In this document: positions 54,906-63,757 of the stretch, piece by piece
Numbering within the stretch: the stretch's first letter is position 1
Layout: the number at the start of each line of letters is the position of its first letter
Assembly: GCF_019443105.1 (NCBI RefSeq)
Contig: NZ_JAHZIJ010000002.1
Coordinates: 1-64,000, forward strand
Reading direction: 5' to 3'
DNA from: Paenibacillus oenotherae
GTDB taxonomy: Bacteria; Bacillota; Bacilli; Paenibacillales; Paenibacillaceae
Length of the DNA: 64,000 nt
Notes under the pieces: generated by a model
The model's database searches: none
What the model saw: the letters and a program-made list of their open reading frames with translations, nothing else
What the model was told of the DNA's origin: nothing
Made by a program: the position numbers and the translations under genes

Positions 54906-55075
54906 TGCTCTGTAAGCAGGTTTTTCCGGTTTAAAGCGGCAGGAAGAGCGTCCAGATTGACTTTGATGGAGCAGTAACACGATTTTTCCGGCTTACAGCG
55001 CCTCTAGCCGCTCCCCATCCTTACTGTAACGCGGAAATGCCTGCTTACGGCGAAACAACACACCTGCTCGGGTCA
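54906..55075. repeat. Diverged dispersed repeat, related to 19.9-20.1 kb
   Basis: CTGTAAGCAGGTTTTTC at about 54911, CGATTTTTCCGGCTTACAGC at about 54979 and CTGTAACGCGGAAATGCC at about 55022 echo the elements near 19896 and 20063. There is no gene. Confidence 0.5.
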
Positions 55076-55087
55076 GACTTCACCCAA

Positions 55088-55110
55088 GAAAAAAGCTTCT
55101 CCCAAGAAGC
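55088..55110 (-). terminator. Terminator of the aldo/keto reductase gene
   Basis: On the minus strand GCTTCT-tggg-AGAAGC is followed by T6. It lies just after the reductase stop. Confidence 0.75.
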
Positions 55111-55114
55111 AGCG

Positions 55115-55951
55115 CTAGAAATCAAAGTTGTCCGGGTCGGGGCCGATCCTCTGGTCAAGATTCAGCGCATCGATAGCCTCCATATCCGTATCGGACAGCT
55201 CGAAATCGAAGATGTCCGCGTTCTCGCGGATGCGCGCCTCCTTCACAGACTTGGGAATCGTGACGATTCCGCTCTGAACATCCCACCGCAGAATGATCTG
55301 CGTCGGTGTTTTACGATACTTCTCCGCCAACTGCACTATGGTTTCATTGTCCAGAAGCTGGCCCTTCATAAGCGGGCTCCACGCTTCGATCTGAATATTG
55401 TGCTCGGCGCAGAACTGTCTTAGCTCCCGCTGCGAGAGGCGGGGATGCAGCTCCACCTGGTTAACGGCAGGCACGACCGCGCTTCCTTCCATCAGATCCT
55501 GCAAGTGATGGGTCTGGAAATTGCTTACGCCGATGGCGCGAATTCGTCCTTCGCCGTACAGCTTCTCCATCGCCCGCCAGCTCTCCTTATATTTCCCTTT
55601 AACCGGCCAATGAATCAGATACAGATCGATGTAATCCAGCCGCAGCTTGCCGCGGCTGTCCTCGAATGCCTTCAAAGCGCTCTCGTATCCTTGATCAGGA
55701 TTCGCCAGCTTCGTCGTGATGAACAGCTCCTCCCGGGGAATGCCGCACTGCTGAATCGCTTCCCCGACTCCGAGCTCGTTATCATAAGCTGCCGCCGTAT
55801 CTATGCTGCGATAACCAGCCTTGATCGCGGACAAGACGGACTGCTTCACCTCTTCCCCGTCATTCGCCTGGAATACGCCAAGCCCGAACCAAGGCATCCG
55901 CACGCCGTTGTTCAATATCGTTGTGTCGCTAATGTGCCGGATTCCCTTCAT
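55115..55951 (-). CDS. Aldo/keto reductase
   Basis: The NADPH-dependent carbonyl reductase has about 278 residues from ATG 55951 (MKGIRHISDTTILNNG, with AGGAAAG upstream); longer starts at 55972 and 56002 are possible. The catalytic tetrad is visible as D in YRSIDTAAAYDNE, the Tyr of AAYDNE, K in ITTKLAN and H in YLIHWPV. GVSNFQTHHL and IPKSVKEARIREN follow, with the end at DNFDF. It is last in line on the strand carrying the sugar-acid cluster and may reduce an aldehyde or keto product, but its own upstream repeats suggest a separate promoter. Confidence 0.9.
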   Translation of the reverse strand: MKGIRHISDTTILNNGVRMPWFGLGVFQANDGEEVKQSVLSAIKAGYRSIDTAAAYDNELGVGEAIQQCGIPREELFITTKLANPDQGYESALKAFEDSRGKLRLDYIDLYLIHWPVKGKYKESWRAMEKLYGEGRIRAIGVSNFQTHHLQDLMEGSAVVPAVNQVELHPRLSQRELRQFCAEHNIQIEAWSPLMKGQLLDNETIVQLAEKYRKTPTQIILRWDVQSGIVTIPKSVKEARIRENADIFDFELSDTDMEAIDALNLDQRIGPDPDNFDF

Positions 55952-56002
55952 ATTTCCACTTTCCTGCTGCATTCGTTGCACCGCCTTCATTTCCTCATTC
56001 AT

Positions 56003-56103
56003 TGAGCATTCATATCAATTACGTTCATTCATACTGATTGCTTTCATTCAATTCGATTACATTCATTTCGACTACGTTCATTCCATTCCAAAATTGCTTT
56101 CAT
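56003..56103. repeat. Degenerate TTCATTC-type short repeats
   Basis: About six imperfect units of 15-19 bp containing TTCATTC and ATT-A-CG variants fill the gap between the reductase and the aldolase stop. No other feature was seen. Confidence 0.5.
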
Positions 56104-57003
56104 TCATCTGCTCAGCTCTTCAAGCAAAGCATCGATTTGCCGTTTCTCTTCAGGGAGAAGCGGTTCAACCGGCATGGACGCCTTGGGATTGCCCAGATTC
56201 ATTCTGTGCATCACGTATTTCATCCCGGTCAGCCAAGAGCTTCCAATCCCGCATATTCGCTTGATGCTAATAATCTGCTGCTGCAGCTCCTTGGTGCGGG
56301 CAGCATCCCCTTGCTGAGCGGCTTCATAAATTTCAGCGAATACCTTCGGATACAGATTCGCAAGTCCCGCAATGCTCCCGTGAGTGCCGAACAAGAGACT
56401 TGGCCCGCACAGCTCTTCCCCGCCGCAGAAAATCCGCATATCCGTGTCCGCAAGCAATGACAGCGTCTTGAAATGCTGATCCCAGTTGCCGCAAGTATCC
56501 TTGTATCCGACAACGTTATCGATCCGCGACAACGCCAGCACCGTTTCCGGCAGGATGTTCACTTGTGTTAGTGCCGGGATGTTGTAGACGAGCATCTTGG
56601 CTGCCGTCTTGCTGCTTATCGCCTCGAAATGCCGGATAATCTCCTCCTGGCAGGAGGTGTTCATATAGAAATGCGGCGTCGCCACCACATACTCCGCTCC
56701 ATGCTGCTCCAGCCTCTTGATGCCCTCGATTACACGGGGTGTGGAGACATCGATGACGCCGCAATAGACAGGGATCTTGCCGCCTGCCTCTTGCAGGCAC
56801 AGCACATTCGCACGCTCCCACACCTCTCTGCTTACATTGGTCCCTTCTCCGGCCGAGCCCATCGGGAACAAGCCGTGGACACCGCCCTCCAGACAATGAT
56901 GAATCAGCTTCACGAAGCTGCCTTCATCGAGCGTTTCATCCTCGTTCAGCGGAGTGAACAAGGGCGGCACGATTCCTTTCAGATCCTCGATCGCATATGT
57001 CAT
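56104..57003 (-). CDS. DapA/NanA-superfamily aldolase (second copy)
   Basis: The 299-residue class I aldolase of the dihydrodipicolinate synthase/N-acetylneuraminate lyase superfamily has Schiff-base lysine K168 in VVGYKDTCGN, Tyr Y140 in LVYNIPAL and a carboxylate-binding loop at 49-53 (GSAGE) in FPMGSAGEG. The overall sequence is typical of family members that cleave or form 2-keto-3-deoxy sugar acids. Its ATG overlaps the stop of the first aldolase (57000-57003). The true substrate is unknown; genuine DapA is less likely given the transporter context. Confidence 0.9.
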   Translation of the reverse strand: MTYAIEDLKGIVPPLFTPLNEDETLDEGSFVKLIHHCLEGGVHGLFPMGSAGEGTNVSREVWERANVLCLQEAGGKIPVYCGVIDVSTPRVIEGIKRLEQHGAEYVVATPHFYMNTSCQEEIIRHFEAISSKTAAKMLVYNIPALTQVNILPETVLALSRIDNVVGYKDTCGNWDQHFKTLSLLADTDMRIFCGGEELCGPSLLFGTHGSIAGLANLYPKVFAEIYEAAQQGDAARTKELQQQIISIKRICGIGSSWLTGMKYVMHRMNLGNPKASMPVEPLLPEEKRQIDALLEELSR

Positions 57004-57875
57004 AGCGCCAGCTCCTTCACCAAGGTCAGCCGAAGCGCCTCGTAATCCGCATCCGACAGCGTGCCGAGCGGTTCTCTGCAGCGTCTTGAGCCGTATCCCG
57101 CTATTTCCGCTCCGGCCTTCATTTTCCGGATATCTCCGGCGAACAGCTGCGCATACTTATGCAAGTCCATCTGGCAGTTCAGCGCTGTTGCGCTGTCGCC
57201 GCAGTCTACCGCCCGCTTCAAGGTGACGAAGCGCTCGGGCACGATATTGATCATCCCGGATATAATGCCATCCGTGCCATGGGACAGCGCGTACAGCGCG
57301 GTTATATCCGAGCCTGTGAAGAAGGTGGTGTCCGGCATAGCCGAATAGGCCATCGTGCGGAGCATATCGTCCTGGCTGTTCTTCAGCCCGGCAATATTGC
57401 TGTACTCCCCGACTAAACGCTGCACCAGCTCCGGCTTCAGATCATTGCCGGTATGCGGCATATTATAGAGATACAGCGGCGTATCCTGAACCCGCTCGGC
57501 TATCGCTCCGAAGAAGCCCGCCAACGATTCGTCGTCATGCTTCCAGAACCAGGGGGATACGGCGACCAGCGCGTCTGCGCCGAGCGCTCTTCCGTGATCG
57601 GCCAGCCTGAGGCTGTCACGCAGATTTGAAGCGGTTACATGAATCAGGAAAGGAACTCTGCCGGCCGTTCGCTCCATTAATCGTTCGGCTATAAGCTCCC
57701 GCTCCTCCAGGTCCAGCGCAATGAATTCACCCGCCGATCCGCCAACGAAGATGGCATCCACTCCGGCTTCAATAAGGGCTTCCATATGGGCTTCCATCGC
57801 TTCAAGATCGATGCCGCCCTGCGCGTTGAATTGGGTAAATATCGGAACGACAATTCCGCTTAGCTGTCTATTCAT
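57000..57875 (-). CDS. DapA/NanA-superfamily aldolase (first copy)
   Basis: The enzyme has 291 residues from ATG 57875 (MNRQLSGIVVPIFTQFN), chosen because GAGGAGAGG lies at good distance; ATG 57884 sits almost on the ribosome binding site. In the longer numbering Y140 is in LYLYNMP, K168 is the Schiff-base lysine in IAGLKNSQDD, and GGSAGEF is at 48-54. It is clearly distinct from the neighbouring copy, so the two probably act on related compounds or form a hetero-oligomer. It lies 27 bp after the binding-protein gene in the same operon. Confidence 0.9.
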   Translation of the reverse strand: MNRQLSGIVVPIFTQFNAQGGIDLEAMEAHMEALIEAGVDAIFVGGSAGEFIALDLEERELIAERLMERTAGRVPFLIHVTASNLRDSLRLADHGRALGADALVAVSPWFWKHDDESLAGFFGAIAERVQDTPLYLYNMPHTGNDLKPELVQRLVGEYSNIAGLKNSQDDMLRTMAYSAMPDTTFFTGSDITALYALSHGTDGIISGMINIVPERFVTLKRAVDCGDSATALNCQMDLHKYAQLFAGDIRKMKAGAEIAGYGSRRCREPLGTLSDADYEALRLTLVKELAL

Positions 57876-57902
57876 TGCTGCCATCCTCTCCTCTCCATCC
57901 GC

Positions 57903-59207
57903 TTATTTGATGTCTGCTTCCCAATGTTTGACGATATCCTGATAAGCCTGCTCCGGCGTAATCCGGTCGAAGATGACCTCGGCGCCTACCTTGTTGAAAT
58001 CGACGATGAAGATTCCGAAACCTTTGGGCCCGACCGTGAACGGATTGGCGTCGGCCTTGGTCGCATTGATTAGACCGAGCTGGGCCTTGGCTGCGTCATT
58101 GAGCTTCGGCTGCAAATAATCGAGAATTTGGGTCGATACAGGTACGCCCCTGGTAACACCAAGTATGTCCGCTGCTTCCTTGTCATTGATGAAGAAGTCG
58201 ATAAATTTCTTGGACTGCTCAATATGATCCGAATTTGCGCTTATCGCCCAATACATGGCCGGCTTGATGTACCCTCCGGCTTGTGTGCTTCTTGGCGCTT
58301 TCGCCAGACCGAACACCCCTGGCTGCACGCTTTCCCATGAAGGATAATCCGAGGCGTAGCTTTGCTTGATCAATACTTTGCCATTCAGCAGCAGGTCAAG
58401 CTGCGGATCGTATTTCTTCTCGGATACCGATATTTCCGCAGGCGGGACGACGCCCTCCGCTCTCAGCTCGGCAAACACCTTGCACCACTCCAGCCACGTT
58501 GCCTCATCGACGTTCAGCTTGCCGTCGGGTGTGGAGAGCGCGCCCTTGCCTTTGCTTAACTGGAACATCTCGTACACTTCGCCATCGACGGTGAAATCGC
58601 GCAGCGCATATTTCCCCTTCTCCAGCTTCGGCTGGATGTCGCGCGCCAGCTGGAACAGCTCATCCCATGTCCAGTTATCCCCCGGTGCGCCGAAGCCCAT
58701 CTTCTCAATCGCCGCCTTGTTATATACAATGCCGAAGGGATTGCTGCCGATCGGAATAGCGAACAGCTTGTCCTGATATTTCCCCGCGCTGAGCAGATTC
58801 GGGTCCAGATCATTCACGTTGATGCCCGAGGACAGATCAGCCAGTTGATTGCGCGCGGCGTACTCATTGAAGTACTGGGCGTCCATCTGGATCATATCCG
58901 GCGCGTTCTTGGCCGCTGATTGGGTTGCGAGCTTGTCCCAATAGCTGTCGAAGCCGGAGAAGTCCGGTTCGAATGTAATGCCGGGATTGTTCTTCGTATA
59001 CAGGTCGAGCACCATCTTCGTCGCATCATGCCTCGCCTGCGAGCCCCACCAGACAATGCGAAGCTTGGCGGATTCGGCATTACCCGCTCCTTCGCCCGGC
59101 TTCTCGGCCGAGGACGGCGTTTCATTGTTCGAACCGCAGGCGGCCAGCAACACGAACACCATACAAACCGCAATGGACAACGTCACGCTTCTCGATAATT
59201 TCTTCAA
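57903..59207 (-). CDS. Extracellular sugar-binding lipoprotein (family 1 SBP)
   Basis: The 434-residue lipoprotein is translated from TTG 59207 with GGGGGAG upstream. The signal contains SVTLSIAVCMVFVLLAAC with C24 as lipidated Cys in the lipobox LLAAC, followed by GSNNETPSS. The mature part reads LRIVWWGSQARHDATKMVLD and FAIPIGSNPFGIVYNKAAIE, typical of CUT1 receptors, with a C-terminal NDKEAADILGVTRGVPVS. It serves the permeases at 62912-64000; the ATPase must be supplied in trans. Confidence 0.92.
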   Translation of the reverse strand: MKKLSRSVTLSIAVCMVFVLLAACGSNNETPSSAEKPGEGAGNAESAKLRIVWWGSQARHDATKMVLDLYTKNNPGITFEPDFSGFDSYWDKLATQSAAKNAPDMIQMDAQYFNEYAARNQLADLSSGINVNDLDPNLLSAGKYQDKLFAIPIGSNPFGIVYNKAAIEKMGFGAPGDNWTWDELFQLARDIQPKLEKGKYALRDFTVDGEVYEMFQLSKGKGALSTPDGKLNVDEATWLEWCKVFAELRAEGVVPPAEISVSEKKYDPQLDLLLNGKVLIKQSYASDYPSWESVQPGVFGLAKAPRSTQAGGYIKPAMYWAISANSDHIEQSKKFIDFFINDKEAADILGVTRGVPVSTQILDYLQPKLNDAAKAQLGLINATKADANPFTVGPKGFGIFIVDFNKVGAEVIFDRITPEQAYQDIVKHWEADIK

Positions 59208-59329
59208 CGCTTACTCCCCCTTGTGAATTGAATTGGCTTGCAACTTAACTATAAAGCGTTTACATTTCGACCTAAATACGAAGGATACACAAAAACTTTC
59301 GAGTTTTAACAAACTATGCGGCGCGGGGA

Positions 59330-60961
59330 TTATTTCAGCAGATCCGTCGGGTTGAGGCCCGTATGCTTTTTGAACAGCGTGCTGAAATAAGGCACATTCT
59401 TGAAGCCTACCTTTTCCGCGATTTCGTAGATCAGCAGCTTGCCTTCCAGAATCATCGCCCGCGCCTTGGCTATCCGCACCTTGGTCAAATAATGGTTGAA
59501 GGAATCCCCGGTTGCTTTCTTGAAGATCTGCCCGAGATAATATCTGGAGATGAATAATTCGTTCGATAAGGACTGGATCGTTATATTGTCTGCATAATGC
59601 TCATGAATATATTGGATCATGAATTCGACGGCCTGCTTATGCTTCAAGTTCTCATCCCATTGCTGGCTGCCGCAGATCAGCTCAGCCTTCCGCAGCAGCC
59701 AGTCCATTAGCTGGCCTGAAGTGGAGATCGGGCTTAACTGCTGCTTGAGATCAAGCTCCGGGAACATATCATCAAGGAAAATGCCGACGTCATAGAGCGA
59801 ATAGGCCAGAATCGCCCAGATCTCCGTTCCCAGCATGACAATATCCGGCGGCGCAAGCGCGACATCCTCCAGCTTCTCCCGATACGCTTCTATAGCCCTG
59901 CGGACTTGCTCCAGCCGCGAATGCTGCAGTCCTTCCAATAGTTGTTGGCAGAACTTAATATGGCCAACCGATTTCCGTACTCCTGCCATCGTCAGCGGAC
60001 GGTTCGCGACCGCGCTGTATTCCACCATATAGCTGTCATTGGATTGCAGCGAATAATTGGCCGCAATGGAGAAGAAGGCCTCTTCCGCAGAATCGGCAAT
60101 TTCCTGCCAATTCGGCTTCAAGGAGCCTACACCGACACAAACCTTATATTCTGGATAACTGGCCGCGCTCCGAATCATCCGCATGCCCGTCCCGCGAATC
60201 TGCGTCAACGCTTCGTTAGGGGGCACGTCCCGGTCATAGTGAATGATTACCGCTTTGTGATGGCTGTGCAGCTCGATAAACTCGCAGTCCAACTGCTCTT
60301 CGAGCAGGGCGGCGCTCAGAACGCCAATAAGCGCGGCTCCATCCCCCTCGCTCTGATCGGCAGCGGCGTTTAGCGGCTTTTTATCCGCCCTGTTAATATG
60401 CAGGCCTAGCACGACATGGCTCTGCTTCTCCCATTTCGCCCGCAGCGCTTCGGCTTCCTTCAGCCGGGCAAGCTCGGGGGTTGCCGTCCCCGTCAGAACG
60501 GATTTGATCCATTCCTTCATGACGAACGGCTCGTACATAAGCAGCTTATCTTCAAGCCGCTGCTGCTCGGCATGCCTGAGCCGCTCCCCCTCCAAGTCCG
60601 CGATGACTTTGCCCAGCACTTCTCTTATCGTCTGGATCGTAACCGGCTTCGACAAATAATCGTTCACGTTCAAGCGCAAAGCTTGTCTGGCATGGTTAAA
60701 GTCCGAATAGCCGCTCAGAATAACGATTTCCCCCTCGTATTGCTCGGAGCGCAGCTGCTCGATCATCTCGATCCCGTTCATGACCGGCATATAGATGTCC
60801 GTCAATACGATGTGCGGCTGCGTTCTTCTGACCAATGCCAGTCCCTGCTCGCCATCCATGCTCTCGCCAACCCACTGCGCTCCCAGCTCTTCCCATGGAA
60901 TCGCGTTTTTCATCCCTTTGAGAACACGGGGATCGTCATCAATTATGACTATTTTCCACAT
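59330..60961 (-). CDS. YesN-type response regulator with AraC DNA-binding domain
   Basis: The 543-residue regulator has receiver phosphoacceptor D55 in IVLTDIYMPVMNG and a long middle domain. The C-terminal AraC double helix-turn-helix (about 440-540) contains ITIQSLSNELFISRYYLGQI and VGFKNVPYFSTLFKKHTGLN. AGGAGG precedes the ATG, and the start overlaps the kinase 3' end by 23 bp. It probably controls the binding-protein/aldolase operon that begins 123 bp downstream. Confidence 0.92.
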   Translation of the reverse strand: MWKIVIIDDDPRVLKGMKNAIPWEELGAQWVGESMDGEQGLALVRRTQPHIVLTDIYMPVMNGIEMIEQLRSEQYEGEIVILSGYSDFNHARQALRLNVNDYLSKPVTIQTIREVLGKVIADLEGERLRHAEQQRLEDKLLMYEPFVMKEWIKSVLTGTATPELARLKEAEALRAKWEKQSHVVLGLHINRADKKPLNAAADQSEGDGAALIGVLSAALLEEQLDCEFIELHSHHKAVIIHYDRDVPPNEALTQIRGTGMRMIRSAASYPEYKVCVGVGSLKPNWQEIADSAEEAFFSIAANYSLQSNDSYMVEYSAVANRPLTMAGVRKSVGHIKFCQQLLEGLQHSRLEQVRRAIEAYREKLEDVALAPPDIVMLGTEIWAILAYSLYDVGIFLDDMFPELDLKQQLSPISTSGQLMDWLLRKAELICGSQQWDENLKHKQAVEFMIQYIHEHYADNITIQSLSNELFISRYYLGQIFKKATGDSFNHYLTKVRIAKARAMILEGKLLIYEIAEKVGFKNVPYFSTLFKKHTGLNPTDLLK

Positions 60962-62885
60962 ATGAACCTCCTGCCAAGGCTGGCTTCTCCGTCACCTCGG
61001 GTATCCGTACCGAAACCAGAGTGCCCCTATTCGGATTGCTGCTGATGCCGATATCGTAAGCTGGGCCATAATAAGCAATCATTCTTTCTCTCACGTTGCG
61101 TATGCCGTATCCGCCCGTATTGCGCTGCTTCTGCTGCTGCCAATTGCCGGATATGCCTACTCCATTGTCGCTTATTGTGAAATGGATATCCCCTTGGGAT
61201 TGGACAGCCGTAATCACGATCAGCCCTGTGTCCCGCCCATGAAACCCGTGAATGATCGCATTCTCGACAAAAGGCTGCAGGGTTAGCTTGGGGATGTACA
61301 TCGCCCTGATCGGCTCCGGCACATCGATGGCATAGCCGAGGTTCTCCCCCCAGCGAATTTGCTGAATCTGCAAATAGCATTCCAGATGGGTTAATTCCTT
61401 CTCCACCGTAATCATGCTCTCGCCGTTCGATAACCCGATTCGAAACATCCGGCCCATCAGCTCCAGCACACGGCTCATTTTCTCCTCGCCCGCCTCGATC
61501 GCCATCCAGTTCAATTGATCCAGCGTGTTGTACAGAAAATGGGGGTTGATCATCGCCTGCAAAGCCTGAATCTCCGCTTCCTTCTGCTTCCGGTATTGCT
61601 CCTCCAGAGAGGCGTACAATTCTGTCGTCCGGTCCACCAGAACGGCATACCCTTTGAACAGCGCCCCGAACTCATTCTGATAATCGTTGACATCAGGCTT
61701 GTCCTTCTTGCCCAGCGAGAAGTTGTTCATGCTCTTGAGCAAAATAATGATCGGCTTGGTGAATTGCTTGGCCAGAATCAGCGTCATGACGAGCGCAATA
61801 ATAACCGCGATCAGCCCGATCGAAAATAATACGATTGCCGTTCTGACGCTGCCCTTCGTAATCTTCGACCATGGCGTCACCTCCATCAGAATCCAGTCCG
61901 AGCTGAACAGCTTGGACCAGACGACCAGCGAATCGTGATAACGGATATTCCCTTTGCTGTTCATATTCACTTGATAGTTGTCAATGAGATCCTGAACCGT
62001 ATCGATATATTGCTGGGAGCGAATGTCGCCGGTGTAGGTTACCGCCCTTAGCCCCAAATCCAATAATACCCGGTTGGAATGGGGATCCTCCCCTTGAATG
62101 AGCTTAATGATATCGCTAGCTTTAATATCCAATACAACCAATGCTTTATATTCATAGCCCGGTGTATAAATTTTCCTTGCGAAGCTAATAACGGGCACAT
62201 CCCCTTTATTCGTCGTGATGACATGCTGGCCGATCCATGAGAAATCGGAATTGTCCACCGTGCCGTGCCATTGCTCCCGATTCAGCTCTCCCAGCTCAAT
62301 GAACCTGACTGGCCCCTGAACGTCCGAGCCGGGCGGATCATCGACATAGACGCGGATCGATTGAATAATCGGCATGCTGAAGGCGATATTGGACAGGTCA
62401 AAGGTCATGCGCGAAGCATTCTTGAACCGGGTATAGGAATCCGCTTCCTTCTTGTCCATATACGCCTGCAAATTGCTGTTGCGGGATATCGCCAGCGAGA
62501 TGTTCTCGATCTCCGTCATCTGAATATTCAGCTGCTTGTCGAGCTGATTCAGATTGTTCTGCTGGTAATAAGAGGTGCTTCTGACCATCTCGCGAACAGA
62601 AAATTGATAGCTGACACCGATTACGATTACAAGAACAACGATAATAAATCCGGCGAAGCTGCCGAAAAAAACATGACCGATCTGAAAGTTCTTGAATGGT
62701 TGAATGAAACGGCGGATAGCCCTTACCCCCTTCGCCAACGATAAACGAATGCCGCCGTCCCCAGCGCCGCACGGCGCGCAGTTCCCAGCGCGCGGCGCGG
62801 CGCTGCATGGCGGCGGTTTTGGACCACGCACATAAGGCGGCACTGCGTTTATATGGTTAGAGCCAGCCTTCCTGCTGTTCTTCAA
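60939..62885 (-). CDS. YesM-type sensor histidine kinase with uncertain N-terminus
   Basis: The membrane kinase has up to 648 residues. TM1 is at about 74-96 (FFGSFAGFIIVVLVIVIGVS), followed by a dCache-like external sensor (about 97-325), TM2 (about 330-352), HAMP, the His_kinase motif MINPHFLYNTLDQLNWMAI and an HATPase with GVGISGNW and GGYGIRNVRER. The frame opens at TTG 62885 without a ribosome binding site. Its first 70 residues are Pro/Ala/Arg-rich and arise from a GC-rich palindrome, unlike any kinase leader. The real start is probably near IQPFKNFQIGH (about 62703), but no standard start codon is present there. Confidence 0.85.
   Translation of the reverse strand: MKNSRKAGSNHINAVPPYVRGPKPPPCSAAPRAGNCAPCGAGDGGIRLSLAKGVRAIRRFIQPFKNFQIGHVFFGSFAGFIIVVLVIVIGVSYQFSVREMVRSTSYYQQNNLNQLDKQLNIQMTEIENISLAISRNSNLQAYMDKKEADSYTRFKNASRMTFDLSNIAFSMPIIQSIRVYVDDPPGSDVQGPVRFIELGELNREQWHGTVDNSDFSWIGQHVITTNKGDVPVISFARKIYTPGYEYKALVVLDIKASDIIKLIQGEDPHSNRVLLDLGLRAVTYTGDIRSQQYIDTVQDLIDNYQVNMNSKGNIRYHDSLVVWSKLFSSDWILMEVTPWSKITKGSVRTAIVLFSIGLIAVIIALVMTLILAKQFTKPIIILLKSMNNFSLGKKDKPDVNDYQNEFGALFKGYAVLVDRTTELYASLEEQYRKQKEAEIQALQAMINPHFLYNTLDQLNWMAIEAGEEKMSRVLELMGRMFRIGLSNGESMITVEKELTHLECYLQIQQIRWGENLGYAIDVPEPIRAMYIPKLTLQPFVENAIIHGFHGRDTGLIVITAVQSQGDIHFTISDNGVGISGNWQQQKQRNTGGYGIRNVRERMIAYYGPAYDIGISSNPNRGTLVSVRIPEVTEKPALAGGSYVENSHN
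62751..62814. repeat. GC-rich nested palindrome in the kinase leader
   Basis: Three nested arms are seen: GCCGCC (62751) with GGCGGC (62809), CAGCGCCGC (62762) with GCGGCGCTG (62797), and GCGCGC (62774) with GCGCGC (62788). The 64-bp near-palindrome is far more GC-rich than its surroundings. Confidence 0.75.
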
Positions 62886-62911
62886 GCAGGCAGCTCACTG
62901 TATTGTGCATT

Positions 62912-63757
62912 CTAGCCTTTTAAGCCGCTCGTTGCAACACCTTCTACGATGTGACGCTGCGCGAAGAAGAAGATAAGCACGGCGGGCAGAACGGATACGA
63001 GAGACATCGCGAACAATTGGCCCCAAGGCGCCGTCGAGCTCGTATCGATCATCATTCTGAGCGCCAGGCCAACCGTATATTTATCCACATCATTGATGTA
63101 GATCAGATGGCCGAGGAAGTCGTCCCAGTTCCACAGAAAGCAGTAGATCGCGACCGTCACCAGAGGCGCCTTCAAGAGCGGCATAATAATCCGGAAGTAG
63201 ATGCCGAACCAGGAGCAGCCGTCGATCTTGGCCGCTTCATCCAGCTCCGAAGGAATTCCCCTGATGAACTGCACGAGCAGGAAGATGAAGAACGCCCCTC
63301 CGATTCCTCCTGCCATGCTATGCGGAACGATGAAAGGCAGATACGTGTTGACCCAGCCAAAATCGTTGAACATGGCGTATTGCGGAACGAGCGTAATTTG
63401 ATTGGGCAGCATCACGGTCATCAGCACGATCGAGAACCAGAAGGAGCGCAGCGGGAAATCCAGCCTTGAGAAGCCGAAGGCAACCAGACTGCAGGAAATA
63501 AGTGTCGTAAACAGCACGCCCGCAATAAGCAGGAAGGTGTTGGCATAGAAATGCGTGAAGCTGAATCCCGGAACGGCATGCCAGCCTTCGATGAAATTGT
63601 TTATCGTAGCCTTGATCGGGATCAGACCTGGAGAACTCATTTCTTCATTAGACTTAAAGGAAGCGCTGATCCACCAAACGACCGGATATATCATGAAGAG
63701 GCTAAGCACAAGCAATAGACCGTGGCGCCGCAAACTTTTCCATGTCAACCTGTTCAT
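62912..63757 (-). CDS. Carbohydrate ABC transporter permease (MalG-like)
   Basis: The 281-residue CUT1 permease starts at ATG 63757 (MNRLTWKSLRRHGLLL) behind GGGGGC. Six membrane segments, the EAA loop GIPSELDEAAKIDGCSWFGI with FRIIMPLLKAPL, and the C-terminal EGVATSGLKG tail are typical. Its ATG overlaps the stop of the upstream permease. It is the partner of the lipoprotein at 57903. Confidence 0.92.
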   Translation of the reverse strand: MNRLTWKSLRRHGLLLVLSLFMIYPVVWWISASFKSNEEMSSPGLIPIKATINNFIEGWHAVPGFSFTHFYANTFLLIAGVLFTTLISCSLVAFGFSRLDFPLRSFWFSIVLMTVMLPNQITLVPQYAMFNDFGWVNTYLPFIVPHSMAGGIGGAFFIFLLVQFIRGIPSELDEAAKIDGCSWFGIYFRIIMPLLKAPLVTVAIYCFLWNWDDFLGHLIYINDVDKYTVGLALRMMIDTSSTAPWGQLFAMSLVSVLPAVLIFFFAQRHIVEGVATSGLKG

